Assembly (NCBI GenBank): GCA_030159075.1
Contig: BROG01000043.1
Coordinates: 1,684,001-1,748,000, forward strand
Source: Atrina japonica
Lineage: Eukaryota; Mollusca; Bivalvia; Pterioida; Pinnidae
Direction of reading: 5' to 3'
Length of the DNA: 64,000 nucleotides
In this document: positions 12,901 to 20,403 of the stretch, piece after piece
Layout of the letters: every line of letters begins with the position of its first letter
Numbering within the stretch: position 1 is the stretch's first letter
The notes under the pieces: generated by a model
Seen by the model: the letters and a program-made list of their open reading frames with translations, nothing else
Told to the model about the DNA's origin: nothing
Database searches by the model: none
Position numbers and translations under genes: made by a program

Positions 12901-14549
12901 AGTCTGGTTTACCATGAGAGTTGGAAATTTTATCTGTTTGTTAAAATCGAGAGTCAAATTGAAATACTGATCAATCAAGTCCAATGATCGGGTGTTTGAC
13001 TCTCGTTTATAACATACAAAGTTGTACAAATAAAATTTTCAGCTACTGTGGTTTTACCAGCCAAATCTGAAGCAGCATTACAACAATATCTGCAAAAATA
13101 TAAATTGTGTATCATCACCATAATGGAAAACACCTTTCAAAAAGGACGTTAATTTGCATTGTCTGCTCATGCTTTCAATTTCGATACTCTTCAAGGGTGG
13201 TAATGACCGGGTTCCTAACTCCTCTCTAAATTGACGAATGAAACTTGGCGTGTTTAAGCACACTACTGAGTATGACTATATACATGTATTATAATGTTTA
13301 GAATAAAAGCAGACAACTTACTGAAAAAGGTTAGCAGAAAAAATGGTCGCAAGCTGGCTTCTGACTTGGGAAATACACTCGCCAATTGCTAAAAAATAGT
13401 CGCATTTTCGAGTGATTTGGTCGCTTTGTAGAGCCCTGTAAGTGGTTAGAGCATCACGCATTGAACTATTTAAACCATGAAGACTCTCACCTCTTGTCAG
13501 AGCAGGTGTGAGTACAGCTGGAACCTAAGCTGATTTTGTGAGAAAGTTTGCCAGTTTAATTGTGGAAGGCCAGTGGTCTCTTCCTGGTTTCCCCCACCTT
13601 TAAAAACTAGCTGCACCATATGACTGAAATGTGTGGTGTAAAACAACATTGGAACAAACATAACTTGGCAAAGAAGATTTACCTTTTGATTATCATAGTC
13701 GCTCGTGTTAAGTGTTTTGTGCAATACTGGAAACAAATTTAAGTGTCCAATATGTTGTTGCTTTTATTACATAGTGGTTTGGATGTCACACTTTATACCA
13801 CGAAGTTTCCAATCTCTAGTCAATGTATAGTTTTAGCCCTGCTAGAACTTGCTGTGTACATGAACAAGTTTGCCGGTTTACTTGTGGTCTTTTTCAGGGT
13901 ACATATCTGTTGACACTTGCAATTGTTGAATCATGAAATCCCAGGTCATCAAACTGGAAATGAACTATATACCGTGTACTCTAATCAAAAGTAGTAATTA
14001 TCTCTCTTTTGTTTATTGCCAGTTGATGATTTTTTTTATAATAAGCCATCCCTGAAGTATATGTTCAACATATTATTTTCACAGCATATCTTCTTCACTT
14101 TGTAGTATCTGGATAAAATTGGGCAATTATTTTTTGGACTTCCTCCACCTAAAGTGCCATCACAAGGAATGTTTGGTGAGTTGATTATTTTCACAAATGA
14201 TTTCATATTATAGCACTAAGTTGAAGAAAATTTTGGTCATGGATGACACAAAATTTCTTCACATGTTACGATACAGATGATGCAACATTTTGGTAGTTAA
14301 AACAGTTTATTTGTTGCAGTAGACCTACATTTGTGTGTGATTCTTTGTGGAATTTGATGCCAAGTGATAATTTGAAATTGATATGTCTATATTACCTTGT
14401 TATCTGTTTTAAACATAGCTATGTTATTTTCAGGTAATTTACTTTCAAGTCTTCTAGATGATCCTGATGACGAGTCTATGCAACAGTCCACATCATCTAG
14501 CATTCCTAGTAGTCAGAGTCGTGACTTATCTCAGGTGGAACTCGATTAA
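920..14549 (+). CDS. GET4: GET4/TRC35 (Golgi-to-ER traffic protein 4), 8 coding exons, 5' end outside window
   Basis: GET4 is a cytosolic alpha-solenoid protein that, with UBL4A and BAG6, hands tail-anchored membrane proteins to the ATPase GET3/TRC40 for insertion into the ER. Seen here: exons 920-998, 3142-3223, 6161-6316, 8257-8395, 9610-9750, 12182-12257, 14106-14175 and 14434-14549, all with AG/GT borders. They join in one frame to give 285 codons plus stop; human GET4 is 327 residues, so about 40-50 N-terminal residues are upstream of the window. Conserved blocks match the family in order: [132 protein letters not shown] and a C-terminal VELD. No frameshift or stop was seen, so the gene appears functional. 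Introns are 0.26-2.9 kb and rich in mobile DNA. The identification rests on remembered family sequence, not a database search. Confidence 0.95.
1132..1265 (+). repeat. Degenerate tRNA-derived SINE head
   Basis: TTAGCTCGGTCAGTAGAG resembles a Pol III A box and is followed about 35 bp later by a weak B-box-like GATCCAAGATTCA. The spacing suits a tRNA-like promoter, but folding is poor, so it is a SINE relic and not a tRNA gene. Confidence 0.4.
1353..2563. mobile_element. Inverted-repeat DNA element, CAGAG...CTCTG ends (hAT-like?)
   Basis: The left end CAGAGTTTTTGAAAT at 1353 is inverted at 2549-2563 as ATTTCAAAACCTCTG. Subterminal ACCAGTAAA/ACTGG motifs recur. About 1.2 kb with no intact transposase; a second element may be nested inside (GCTTGAAATAAACAGG at about 1685). 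It lies in a GET4 intron. No 8-bp target duplication was recognised, so the superfamily is inferred only from CAG-type ends. Confidence 0.5.
3142..3223 (+). CDS. GET4: GET4 exon
   Basis: Acceptor TTATAG ends at 3141 and the donor is GTAAAT at 3224. It encodes [18 protein letters not shown] and onward to DDLI, equivalent to the human QNSAADLSMLVLESLEKA helix. It ends with one base of a split Asp codon completed at 6161. Confidence 0.92.
4074..4187 (+). repeat. 38-bp tandem repeat x3
   Basis: Units start at 4074, 4112 and 4150, each near GTTTATTCTGTCAAACACTC then TACACTGTGAAATATGGT. They differ by one to three bases. In GET4 intron. Confidence 0.9.
4439..4552 (+). repeat. Dispersed repeat copy 1 (pair with 7396-7503)
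   Basis: GACATTCTGTTGAGGTCACA through a run containing GAACGGAATGGAACAAACTG is almost identical to 7396-7503 in the same orientation. GET4 exon 6161-6316 lies between the two copies, so they are not LTRs of one element. Confidence 0.75.
5249..5481. mobile_element. Foldback / MITE-like hairpin, about 233 bp
   Basis: The left arm CAGGTACTTGAGGATAGGAA (5251) is mirrored at the right end by TTCCTGTCCTCAAGTACCTG (5459-5478). The complementarity continues inward through AAATTTATTATTATTTGC against GCAAATAATAATAAATT. The whole unit can fold into one imperfect hairpin. In GET4 intron. Confidence 0.8.
6161..6316 (+). CDS. GET4: GET4 exon
   Basis: Acceptor TTTGCAG ends at 6160 and the donor is GTGTGT at 6317. 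It encodes [29 protein letters not shown] and [17 protein letters not shown], a highly conserved stretch of the family. A phase-1 split Glu codon continues at 8257. Confidence 0.95.
6420..6475 (+). repeat. 12-bp-like tandem repeat (AACTCCAATGAT)
   Basis: AATAACTCCAATGAT variants occur four to five times directly downstream of the exon at 6161-6316. Confidence 0.7.
6772..7704. mobile_element. Inverted-repeat element with CGTACCCATCGCAACTCGTA ends
   Basis: CGTACCCATCGCAACTCGTA at 6773 is matched imperfectly in inverse at 7680-7704 (GGGCACGAATTGAGATGGGT). About 20 of 25 positions agree by eye. The interior has no coding and includes repeat copy 7396-7503. Family unknown. Confidence 0.5.
7396..7503 (+). 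repeat. Dispersed repeat copy 2 (pair with 4439-4552)
   Basis: It shares GACATTCTGTTGAGGTCACA and GAACGGAATGGAACAAACTG with the copy at 4439. It differs mainly by a small deletion near its right end. Confidence 0.75.
7964..8160 (+). repeat. Palindrome-headed bivalve dispersed repeat fragment
   Basis: AGCTCACCTGAACCA at 7964-7978 and TGGTTCAAGTGAGCT at 7980-7994 form a 15-bp stem with one mismatch and a one-base loop. TTGTCCATCGTCTGTCTGTC follows. I recognise this head from abundant bivalve intronic repeats (memory, not a search). Confidence 0.55.
8257..8395 (+). CDS. GET4: GET4 exon
   Basis: Acceptor CTTTTCAG ends at 8256 and the donor is GTAAGT at 8396. It encodes [20 protein letters not shown] and [17 protein letters not shown], matching the human SRYHFLHSADGEG / SRGYRSEVDMFVAQAVLQ blocks. 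The last Gln codon is split as CA|G with the next exon. Confidence 0.95.
8400..9609 (+). other. GET4 intron with diverged local duplications
   Basis: The phrase CACCCCTGAAAAGCAATGGA with TGACATGGACTTGTTCATTG recurs at about 8450-8530 and 9045-9130, and TTAAAATTTGATTAATTCCA is duplicated near 8940 and 8982. No coding was seen. Confidence 0.55.
9610..9750 (+). CDS. GET4: GET4 exon
   Basis: Acceptor ATTTAG ends at 9609 and the donor is GTGAGT at 9751. It encodes [29 protein letters not shown] and [16 protein letters not shown], the best conserved GET4 signature. The Gly codon is split GG|G to the next exon. Confidence 0.96.
10139..11373. mobile_element. Inverted-repeat DNA element, CAGGGCTTGAAATTA ends (hAT-like?)
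   Basis: CAGGGCTTGAAATTA at 10139 is exactly inverted at 11359-11373 (TAATTTCAAGCCCTG). Internal CCAGTA/TACTGG motifs flank both sides. A second element occupies 10344-11218, so the outer element alone is only about 360 bp. In the GET4 intron between exons 9610-9750 and 12182-12257. No target duplication was recognised. Confidence 0.7.
10341..11221. mobile_element. Nested Harbinger-like element with TTA target duplication
   Basis: TTA flanks both ends (10341-10343 and 11219-11221). The inverted termini start GGCCAAGTAAAAAATATTTG and, from the other end, GGCCATGTAAAAAATATTCT, and both continue into GGTTCTCAGACA, giving about 33 bp with few mismatches. A 3-bp TTA duplication with GGCC-type ends is the pattern of PIF/Harbinger elements. 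A 114-codon ORF at 10363-10707 (+) begins in the left terminus; it resembles no transposase I know and is probably chance. Confidence 0.7.
12182..12257 (+). CDS. GET4: GET4 exon
   Basis: Acceptor TTTTGTAG ends at 12181 and the donor is GTTTGT at 12258. It encodes [20 protein letters not shown] then DPSYKE, matching the human [22 protein letters not shown]. It ends in phase 0. Confidence 0.94.
12432..13438. mobile_element. Inverted-repeat DNA element, CAGGGCTCTACAA ends (hAT-like?)
   Basis: CAGGGCTCTACAA at 12432-12444 is perfectly inverted at 13426-13438 (TTGTAGAGCCCTG). The left subterminal part again has TTTACCAGTAAACT and TTACTGGCC. About 1.0 kb, no intact ORF. In GET4 intron. Confidence 0.65.
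13439..13650 (+). mobile_element. tRNA-derived SINE, 5' truncated
   Basis: AAGTGGTTAGAGCATC is a remnant A box, followed by AAACCATGAAGACTCTCACC, GTGAGAAAGTTTGCCAGTTT and a 3' core CACCATATGACTGAAATGTG then GTAAAACAAC. The same order is seen at 53717-53954. It abuts the right end of the element at 12432-13438. Confidence 0.65.
14106..14175 (+). CDS. GET4: GET4 exon
   Basis: Acceptor CTTTGTAG ends at 14105 and the donor is GTGAGT at 14176. It encodes [20 protein letters not shown] then GMF, the conserved RIGQLFFG helix. The Gly codon is split G|GT with the last exon. Confidence 0.94.
14434..14549 (+). CDS. GET4: GET4 last coding exon with stop
   Basis: Acceptor ATTTTCAG ends at 14433. It encodes [18 protein letters not shown], a serine-rich linker, then VELD and TAA at 14547-14549. 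The human protein likewise ends in an acidic/serine linker and IELD. The linker is shorter than or equal to the human one. Confidence 0.94.
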
Positions 14550-15768
14550 AAGATATTGGTGTCATATTTCTAATGTTATATTATGGTTAGTTGTGAAAGA
14601 AATACTTTTATCAGATCAGTGATACTGCTCTGAAGATTTTATAACAAATTTTTCCAAAAATTTGACAGCTGTATTTTGATAAAGGGAATTAAATCTGTCA
14701 TCAGAATATGTAGCAGGACATTCATCTTCATTTATTCATCAATTTTGCTGAACCATCACTTGACCTGATTTTGATCATGTGACTCATTACCTAATTTAGG
14801 TCAGGTGACTCGCTTCACCTGGTTTAGATCAGGTGGCTGTGATATTTCTATATTGTCAACTTGTATACAGAGATGAAGAAATAGAGAAGAAATACATAGG
14901 AAAAATAGAGTTCTTCATGTGATTCCTGTGTCTTAGCTGGACTATGAGTGACATGCATTATATAATTAGACTTGCTGCAATATACGAGGTGGGAATGTTG
15001 GCTATAGTGTGGATGTTTGTGTTGTTAGGTGTTCATTTCATCAGTGATCTGCAGAAGCTGCTGATCTACTGGTTCAGCTAGTATGCAGATACTAAGACTA
15101 CAAAATCCTAATATAGTGCTATTTGTTTACATGAAACTGACATTTGATATTTACATGAAATAGAGTTGATGAAATATATGATCAAAAGTGTGGTCTGAAG
15201 ATGGCTGATTTCAAGTGTTATTGCTAGAGTGGGCAGTTAATTTATATTAAAACAATATTGCTCTCCAGTTATTGACCAAATTTTGTTTTATTGCCTCTTG
15301 GTCATTGATGAAGATGGTTTAAGATAATGGCATTTAAACTTTATTGAATATAAAGCTCTAGAAGAAAACTCTTCAGATGATTCTACAGATATAAATAGTT
15401 GACCTGGGCCAGTTGTAGGCCAAATATTTTAATACTTTTTTTTTAATTTTGATATGTAAATGGGAAAAAATTTCAGATTTTGGTAAAAAAAATAAGTATG
15501 CAAAACTGCCAAAATATTTTGAGGGTGGGGCTTTTTAGGTCTGTTGGGTCACATCAAACACATTTCTTTTTATTTTTGGCCTCCTGCATAGTTCAAGTTC
15601 AGTAGTTGAGAGCATTGCTGTGATGTATCAACAGTATTTATATGTAAGTGGTATCCACAGCACATACACTGCCAGATAAGTTAGTATGACAGATACAAAG
15701 TTAAAGACAAATTATAATTATTTCTCTATTACTTGTTAACAGACAGTATCATATCTGATTCTGTGTAT
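14550..15768 (+). other. GET4 3'UTR and downstream flank
   Basis: No further coding exon was seen. A short imperfect duplication with the core TCAGGTGACTCGCTTCACCT lies at about 14758-14840. No unambiguous AATAAA sits close to the stop; AATATAAAG near 15347 is the nearest plausible poly(A)-signal variant. The transcript end is therefore unresolved. Confidence 0.5.
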
Positions 15769-16859
15769 CAGGGTTTTCCCTGGGATTTTCAAATGAGGAG
15801 TCCATGGACTCCCACAACTACAAAATTAGGAGTCCATTTGGTAATTTAGGAGTCCATTTGCCGTCCACTTCAATTCGACCAGAATTAAACTGAATGTCAA
15901 ATGTGCACTTTTGTTGATAATTACTGACATCCCTATAGAGAAAACATCAAGAGTACATTTGGAGCATTTATTTTCTGATCATAATTTAATCATGTCGGGA
16001 GAGTGAGTAGTTTTTCCCGCATTCATATGTGAAACAAAACATCAGCACCATTTTGATATGTTACTGTAACACCATCATAATTTCCTGGTTTGTTCTTGAA
16101 CCCTCAGAGTTCCCTTAATTCAATATATAATTATGGTATACATACATGTACTATAGATTAAAGGTTTAAAAGAAATGAAATAAAATATAGTTGTTTTAAC
16201 TACATTTGAAATCATATGGAAAATATATATTAAAAATCTATAAATTGTAATACACTTACATGTTTTAGAAATATAGATGCAAAACTGAAAAGTTACTAAA
16301 TACATGTAGCCTACTTATTGATGCCTCAAATTTATTTATTTGAAAATTATTTCCATTTTATCCATTTCAAGTATTAAAGTACTTTATCATATGTAAGATT
16401 TACATAAACATTTGTGTAAATAAATCATTTTATATAACTATCATTAGTACTTTCATTATTATTTTTTAATTTGCATAATTCACATGAAAGTCAGGTTTGG
16501 TATCCCTTCTTTAATTTATACTTCCGGAAGTACCCATAAAGTGATGAACGATGTTGTCTTGTTGCTTCTAGATCCATATTAGAGGTAAAGATTTCCCTGT
16601 TTTATTATAAATAAAATGATGAATTCAGTTTCTTTGTTTTCTTGTGGAATTGCAGTAGAACATAAGAATTAAAAATGGACATAAAAAAGGAAGCAAACTG
16701 GTAGAAATTAAAATGCACGCTTGGTTTATTTACCCAAACAATCTCGAAAGACATCAAGTATTTAACGCGTCCACTAGGACGCAATAGATCTTATTTTAGG
16801 CGTCATTTAGGATTTTTACGCGTAAATACGCAGAATTTATGCGTCGGGGGAAAACCCTG
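15769..16859. mobile_element. Inverted-repeat DNA element, CAGGGTTTTCCC ends
   Basis: CAGGGTTTTCCCTGGG begins at 15769 and GGGGGAAAACCCTG ends at 16859. GTGTAT flanks both ends exactly (15763-15768 and 16860-16865), a possible 6-bp target duplication. The left interior repeats GGAGTCCAT and the right interior repeats GCGTC. No transposase ORF. It lies about 1.2 kb past the GET4 stop. Confidence 0.7.
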
Positions 16860-18030
16860 GTGTATATTCTGTCTCAGCTTAGGTACTAAGTATGTAAGAT
16901 TGATTCAAGATCAATTTTATATATATATATATACACCATATTTAAATCAGAAAATTAATGTAAGATTATAGAGACTGCAGTTTTTAAAGGATTGATGATT
17001 GTTTTTATTTACTGTCCTATATAAATATTTCATTATATGTTATAACTTTATAATTTTCATGGCTGTACATGTATTGAACACAAGTTCATCTGCATGTACA
17101 GGCATACACTAGACACATGTTGATTCACACACATGTACTAAATATGTCGTAATTCACATATATGTACTAAACACATTGGAATTCACTAACATGATTTACA
17201 TACATGTTGATTCATATTTATGTACTACAGACAGGATAAGTCACACATATTACATGTACTACATGAAGGACGATTCACATTTCTTGTACTACAGACAGGG
17301 TGATTCATATTACATGTACTACATACAGGGTACTTAAATGTGATGATTCACATACATGTACTACAGACTGGGTGAATTATGCACATACTCAAGAAAGGAT
17401 GATTCACTCACATGCACTGCACTACAAACATGGTGATTCACATACATTTACCACAGACTGTTTGTGCTACAGACAGGGTGATTCACATACTTCAGACAGG
17501 GTGATTCACCAAATGTACTACACTACATAAATGATGATTCATATACATGTATATAATTTGATGATTCCAAAATATTACATTCAGTTATCAAAATAAAGGT
17601 AATTGCTTTGATCTTTTAATACATAGAATGCTTCTGTTCACACACAGCAATGTATAAGATTGCCTGAAGATAACCAAAGCTGTTTGTGTTTGCTTATATT
17701 CAGAGTTGTTATGATGATCTTGGATGGATTAAAACTATTGTATTGACATGTCTCTTATTAAAATGTAATATAATGTAAAAGAATTCTGAAATCCTTGATG
17801 ATTAGGGAGTTTGTTCACAAAGATATTTTGTCTGAAAATTGATTAAGAATTATTTCATTGATGGCTTATATTTACTCGAAAAATAAATTTGAATAAGTCA
17901 TTTCATTAGTTTTTTTACTGAATATTTAATTTAATAACAATGATTTAACCAGTTTTTTAGAATTTGTTTTCAGATAAGTGATGTGATCACATTAAGCAGT
18001 TTCTTACATTTGCGTTAAATACTCGACCAC
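16860..18030 (+). repeat. Intergenic; degenerate GATTCACATACATGTACTAC minisatellite at 17080-17560
   Basis: TGATTCACATACATGTACTA with ACAGACAGGG recurs roughly every 30-50 bp for about 480 bp with irregular spacing. The rest of the stretch is AT-rich with a short (AT)n at 16917 and no coding signal. Confidence 0.7.
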
Positions 18031-18032
18031 TA

Positions 18033-18369
18033 CAGTCAATTCCACTTATTTGCATACCCGATAATTGCATATTCCTGTTTATTGCATAAGAACCCAAAAC
18101 ACGAAACAATTTCCTGTCTCTTATATATTCAATATTCCTTTTAATTGCGTAGGTTAAAACCAAAATTTTGCCGTTTGACATTATTCATGTCTCATGCCTT
18201 ATTAGTGTACTTAGGATGTCCATAATAGTTTTATATATACAAATGAAAGGACTTAATGAACATGGATCATCATTGTTCACTAAAATACACTATTCCTTTT
18301 AATTGCATATTCCTATTTTTGCATAATTTTCTCTGACATTTTGGCTATGCAATTAAGAGGAATCCACTA
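18033..18369. mobile_element. MITE with pogo/Tigger-like termini
   Basis: TA precedes CAGTCAATTCCACTTATTTG at 18033, and the right end is its inverse (CAATTAAGAGGAATCCACT ending at 18368). CAGT ends next to TA fit Tc1/mariner-pogo elements. The left about 110 bp closely match the inverse of 24790-24912. Confidence 0.65.
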
Positions 18370-18545
18370 TCACTTTACAAATAACAGCATTACAGAAGAA
18401 GACAGAAATAGATACTCTGAAATAAATCAAATATCTCCATTATACATGTATTCCATAATGTGTTTCAAAACCAGTTTCTCTTCAAAAGAATATACACATG
18501 CACATTTTCTATTTTCATATCGGTGATCTCCCCATGAAATTCAGA

Positions 18546-18830
18546 TAGCACCATGGTAGGTGTACAAGTTTGTCGTGTTGGGTCTTTTCTGGTCCAAACA
18601 TAGCACCATGGTAGGTCAAGTGTGCAACTGTTGTGTTTGGTCTGGTCCAAATGTAGCACCATGGTATGTTCGATGTACAACTGTCGTATTGGGTCATGTC
18701 TGGTCTGAATATAGCACCATGTTATGGTGAATGTACAACTGTCGAATTGGTCTTGTCAGGTCCAAACATAGCACAATGGTAGTTTGGGTGTACAACCCTG
18801 TCGTGTTGGGGCTTGTCAAGTCACATCATA
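18546..18830 (+). repeat. Minisatellite, 53-58-bp unit x5
   Basis: TAGCACCATGGTAGGT recurs at 18546, 18601, 18654, 18712 and 18769, each followed by a TGTACAACTGTCGT-type segment and GGTCTGGTCCAAA. Confidence 0.85.
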
Positions 18831-18969
18831 CAACATTTTTTTTGTAAAATTTGTTATATGGATGTTAACATTCATAAAAATGTGATATTGGCTGGCTATG
18901 TAGTAAAACGTGAGATAAAATGAAGTTAGCATATTAGATTTTACCTTAAAACCAAAACAATGCGAACTA

Positions 18970-19100
18970 AATATTATACACATAATACTAAAGTTATAGC
19001 ATTGTAAAATAGGGACCAAAACAAATGCTCTAGACCATCGTTTTTGTCAATTAGACTTATTCATTTGATCTCGAATTCAAAATAAATGTAGAGATAAAAT
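18970..19100 (+). repeat. Dispersed repeat (ATAATACCAAAGTTATAG family), copy 1
   Basis: ATAATACTAAAGTTATAGCA, ACCAAAACAAATGCTC and CGTTTTTGTCAATTAGACTT recur near 39855-40050 and in part at 37600-37670 and 54525-54590. Confidence 0.55.
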
Positions 19101-19574
19101 CGATAACAGGCTATATTGAGCCTATTTGTCATCATGGGATAGATTTTAGTGTTTTTTTGGTGTTTTAAATTCCTGGGGAGAATTCTGTATAAATTTTTGT
19201 GGCAGTGTATGTTGTCTTGATACATACTAAGGTTATATAACTAGAAACTGACTGGTAGTTTTCAGTGTTGTAAGAGAACGGAAGGTAATATTTTTTTAGA
19301 CATGTATATCAATTTGAGGAGATGAAGAACTCGTGATTAAGCGTAATTCACTAATGATTTTATACTGAGTTTCACATTCTTTATCAATTAAGAAAATGTT
19401 GAGGTTAGAGTAATGCAAGCCAAGAAGAAATGAGTACAAATGACGCATGCTGTTTTACATGTAAAATTGAAGTGAAAATCAATTAATGTTATACTCTATT
19501 TATTAAAAGATTTGAATGAGTTTGAATGTGTTGATTTATTATTCATTTCTTTACACACATACTTTATACTTTAG

Positions 19575-19668
19575 AAGATATAAGCCAGACTAAATTTTTG
19601 TCCACGGATGACCAGTCCAAGAAAGGGTTCACAAAATCCCACATCGCCAGACTATATGGATTTTAACT
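19575..19668 (+). CDS. Possible exon with a start codon of an unidentified gene
   Basis: A pyrimidine-rich tract and ACTTTAG (acceptor at 19573-19574) precede a 94-bp segment ending at a strong donor GTAAGTA (19669). In it ATG at 19608, in a fair context (CCACGGATGA), opens 20 codons reading MTSPRKGSQNPTSPDYMDFN into the donor. The other frames are closed by stops, so it would be an exon carrying 5'UTR plus the first codons. I do not recognise the peptide and found no following exon; the introns of this genome are long enough to hide one. It could equally be chance. Confidence 0.3.
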
Positions 19669-19669
19669 G

Positions 19670-20293
19670 TAAGTATACTTGATCGGATATATCGGTATTT
19701 TCCGATATTAAAGTTTTCTACCCCATCATTTAAAACTACCACCGTATACATGTAAGTTAGTTACCGAAAAACTGTTTAATGGCGTAAAATGCACATATTT
19801 ATTATATTTAATCGTCTGGAACGTGCATCAACAATTTGGTCATAAAACTGCATGTGTGGCATCCTCTAGTTTATGGTCGACAAAATATTTGGTTTATCTA
19901 TTCACAAGTTTTCAAATAAATACTTTTTGTAATGAACTTTCATTCTTTAAATCATCATGTGCTTGTGCTAAGTTGCCACTGCTGGTGGACTGTTTAAGTC
20001 CTCGAGGGTATACTTAAATCTAGTACCTTGTATTTAGGCACCAGCTGATAATCTTATACTTAAGTAATATTTGGCACTGATAACACACTAAAAATTCTAA
20101 ATTATTCAAAAGTTAAGATAGTCATCATTTTACAGTGGTTACTCCTAGACAGTTTTGTCTATACATTTAGATTTATTATCTGGCCTTGAATTATACCACT
20201 TTCCCCTTAAAAATCTATTCAAAACTGGAGCTCATCTGATGAAGTCTAATTAACAGAAACTATCTTCTTGAGCATTACAACTTAAGTATTATG

Positions 20294-20328
<35 letters not shown>

Positions 20329-20346
20329 TGTTATTATTATTATTAT

Positions 20347-20403
<57 letters not shown>

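Noticed and set aside
20232..20265. CTGATGA...GAAAC, a second hammerhead-like match
   Set aside because: The sequence between the boxes cannot form stem II, and stem I/III complementarity is absent.
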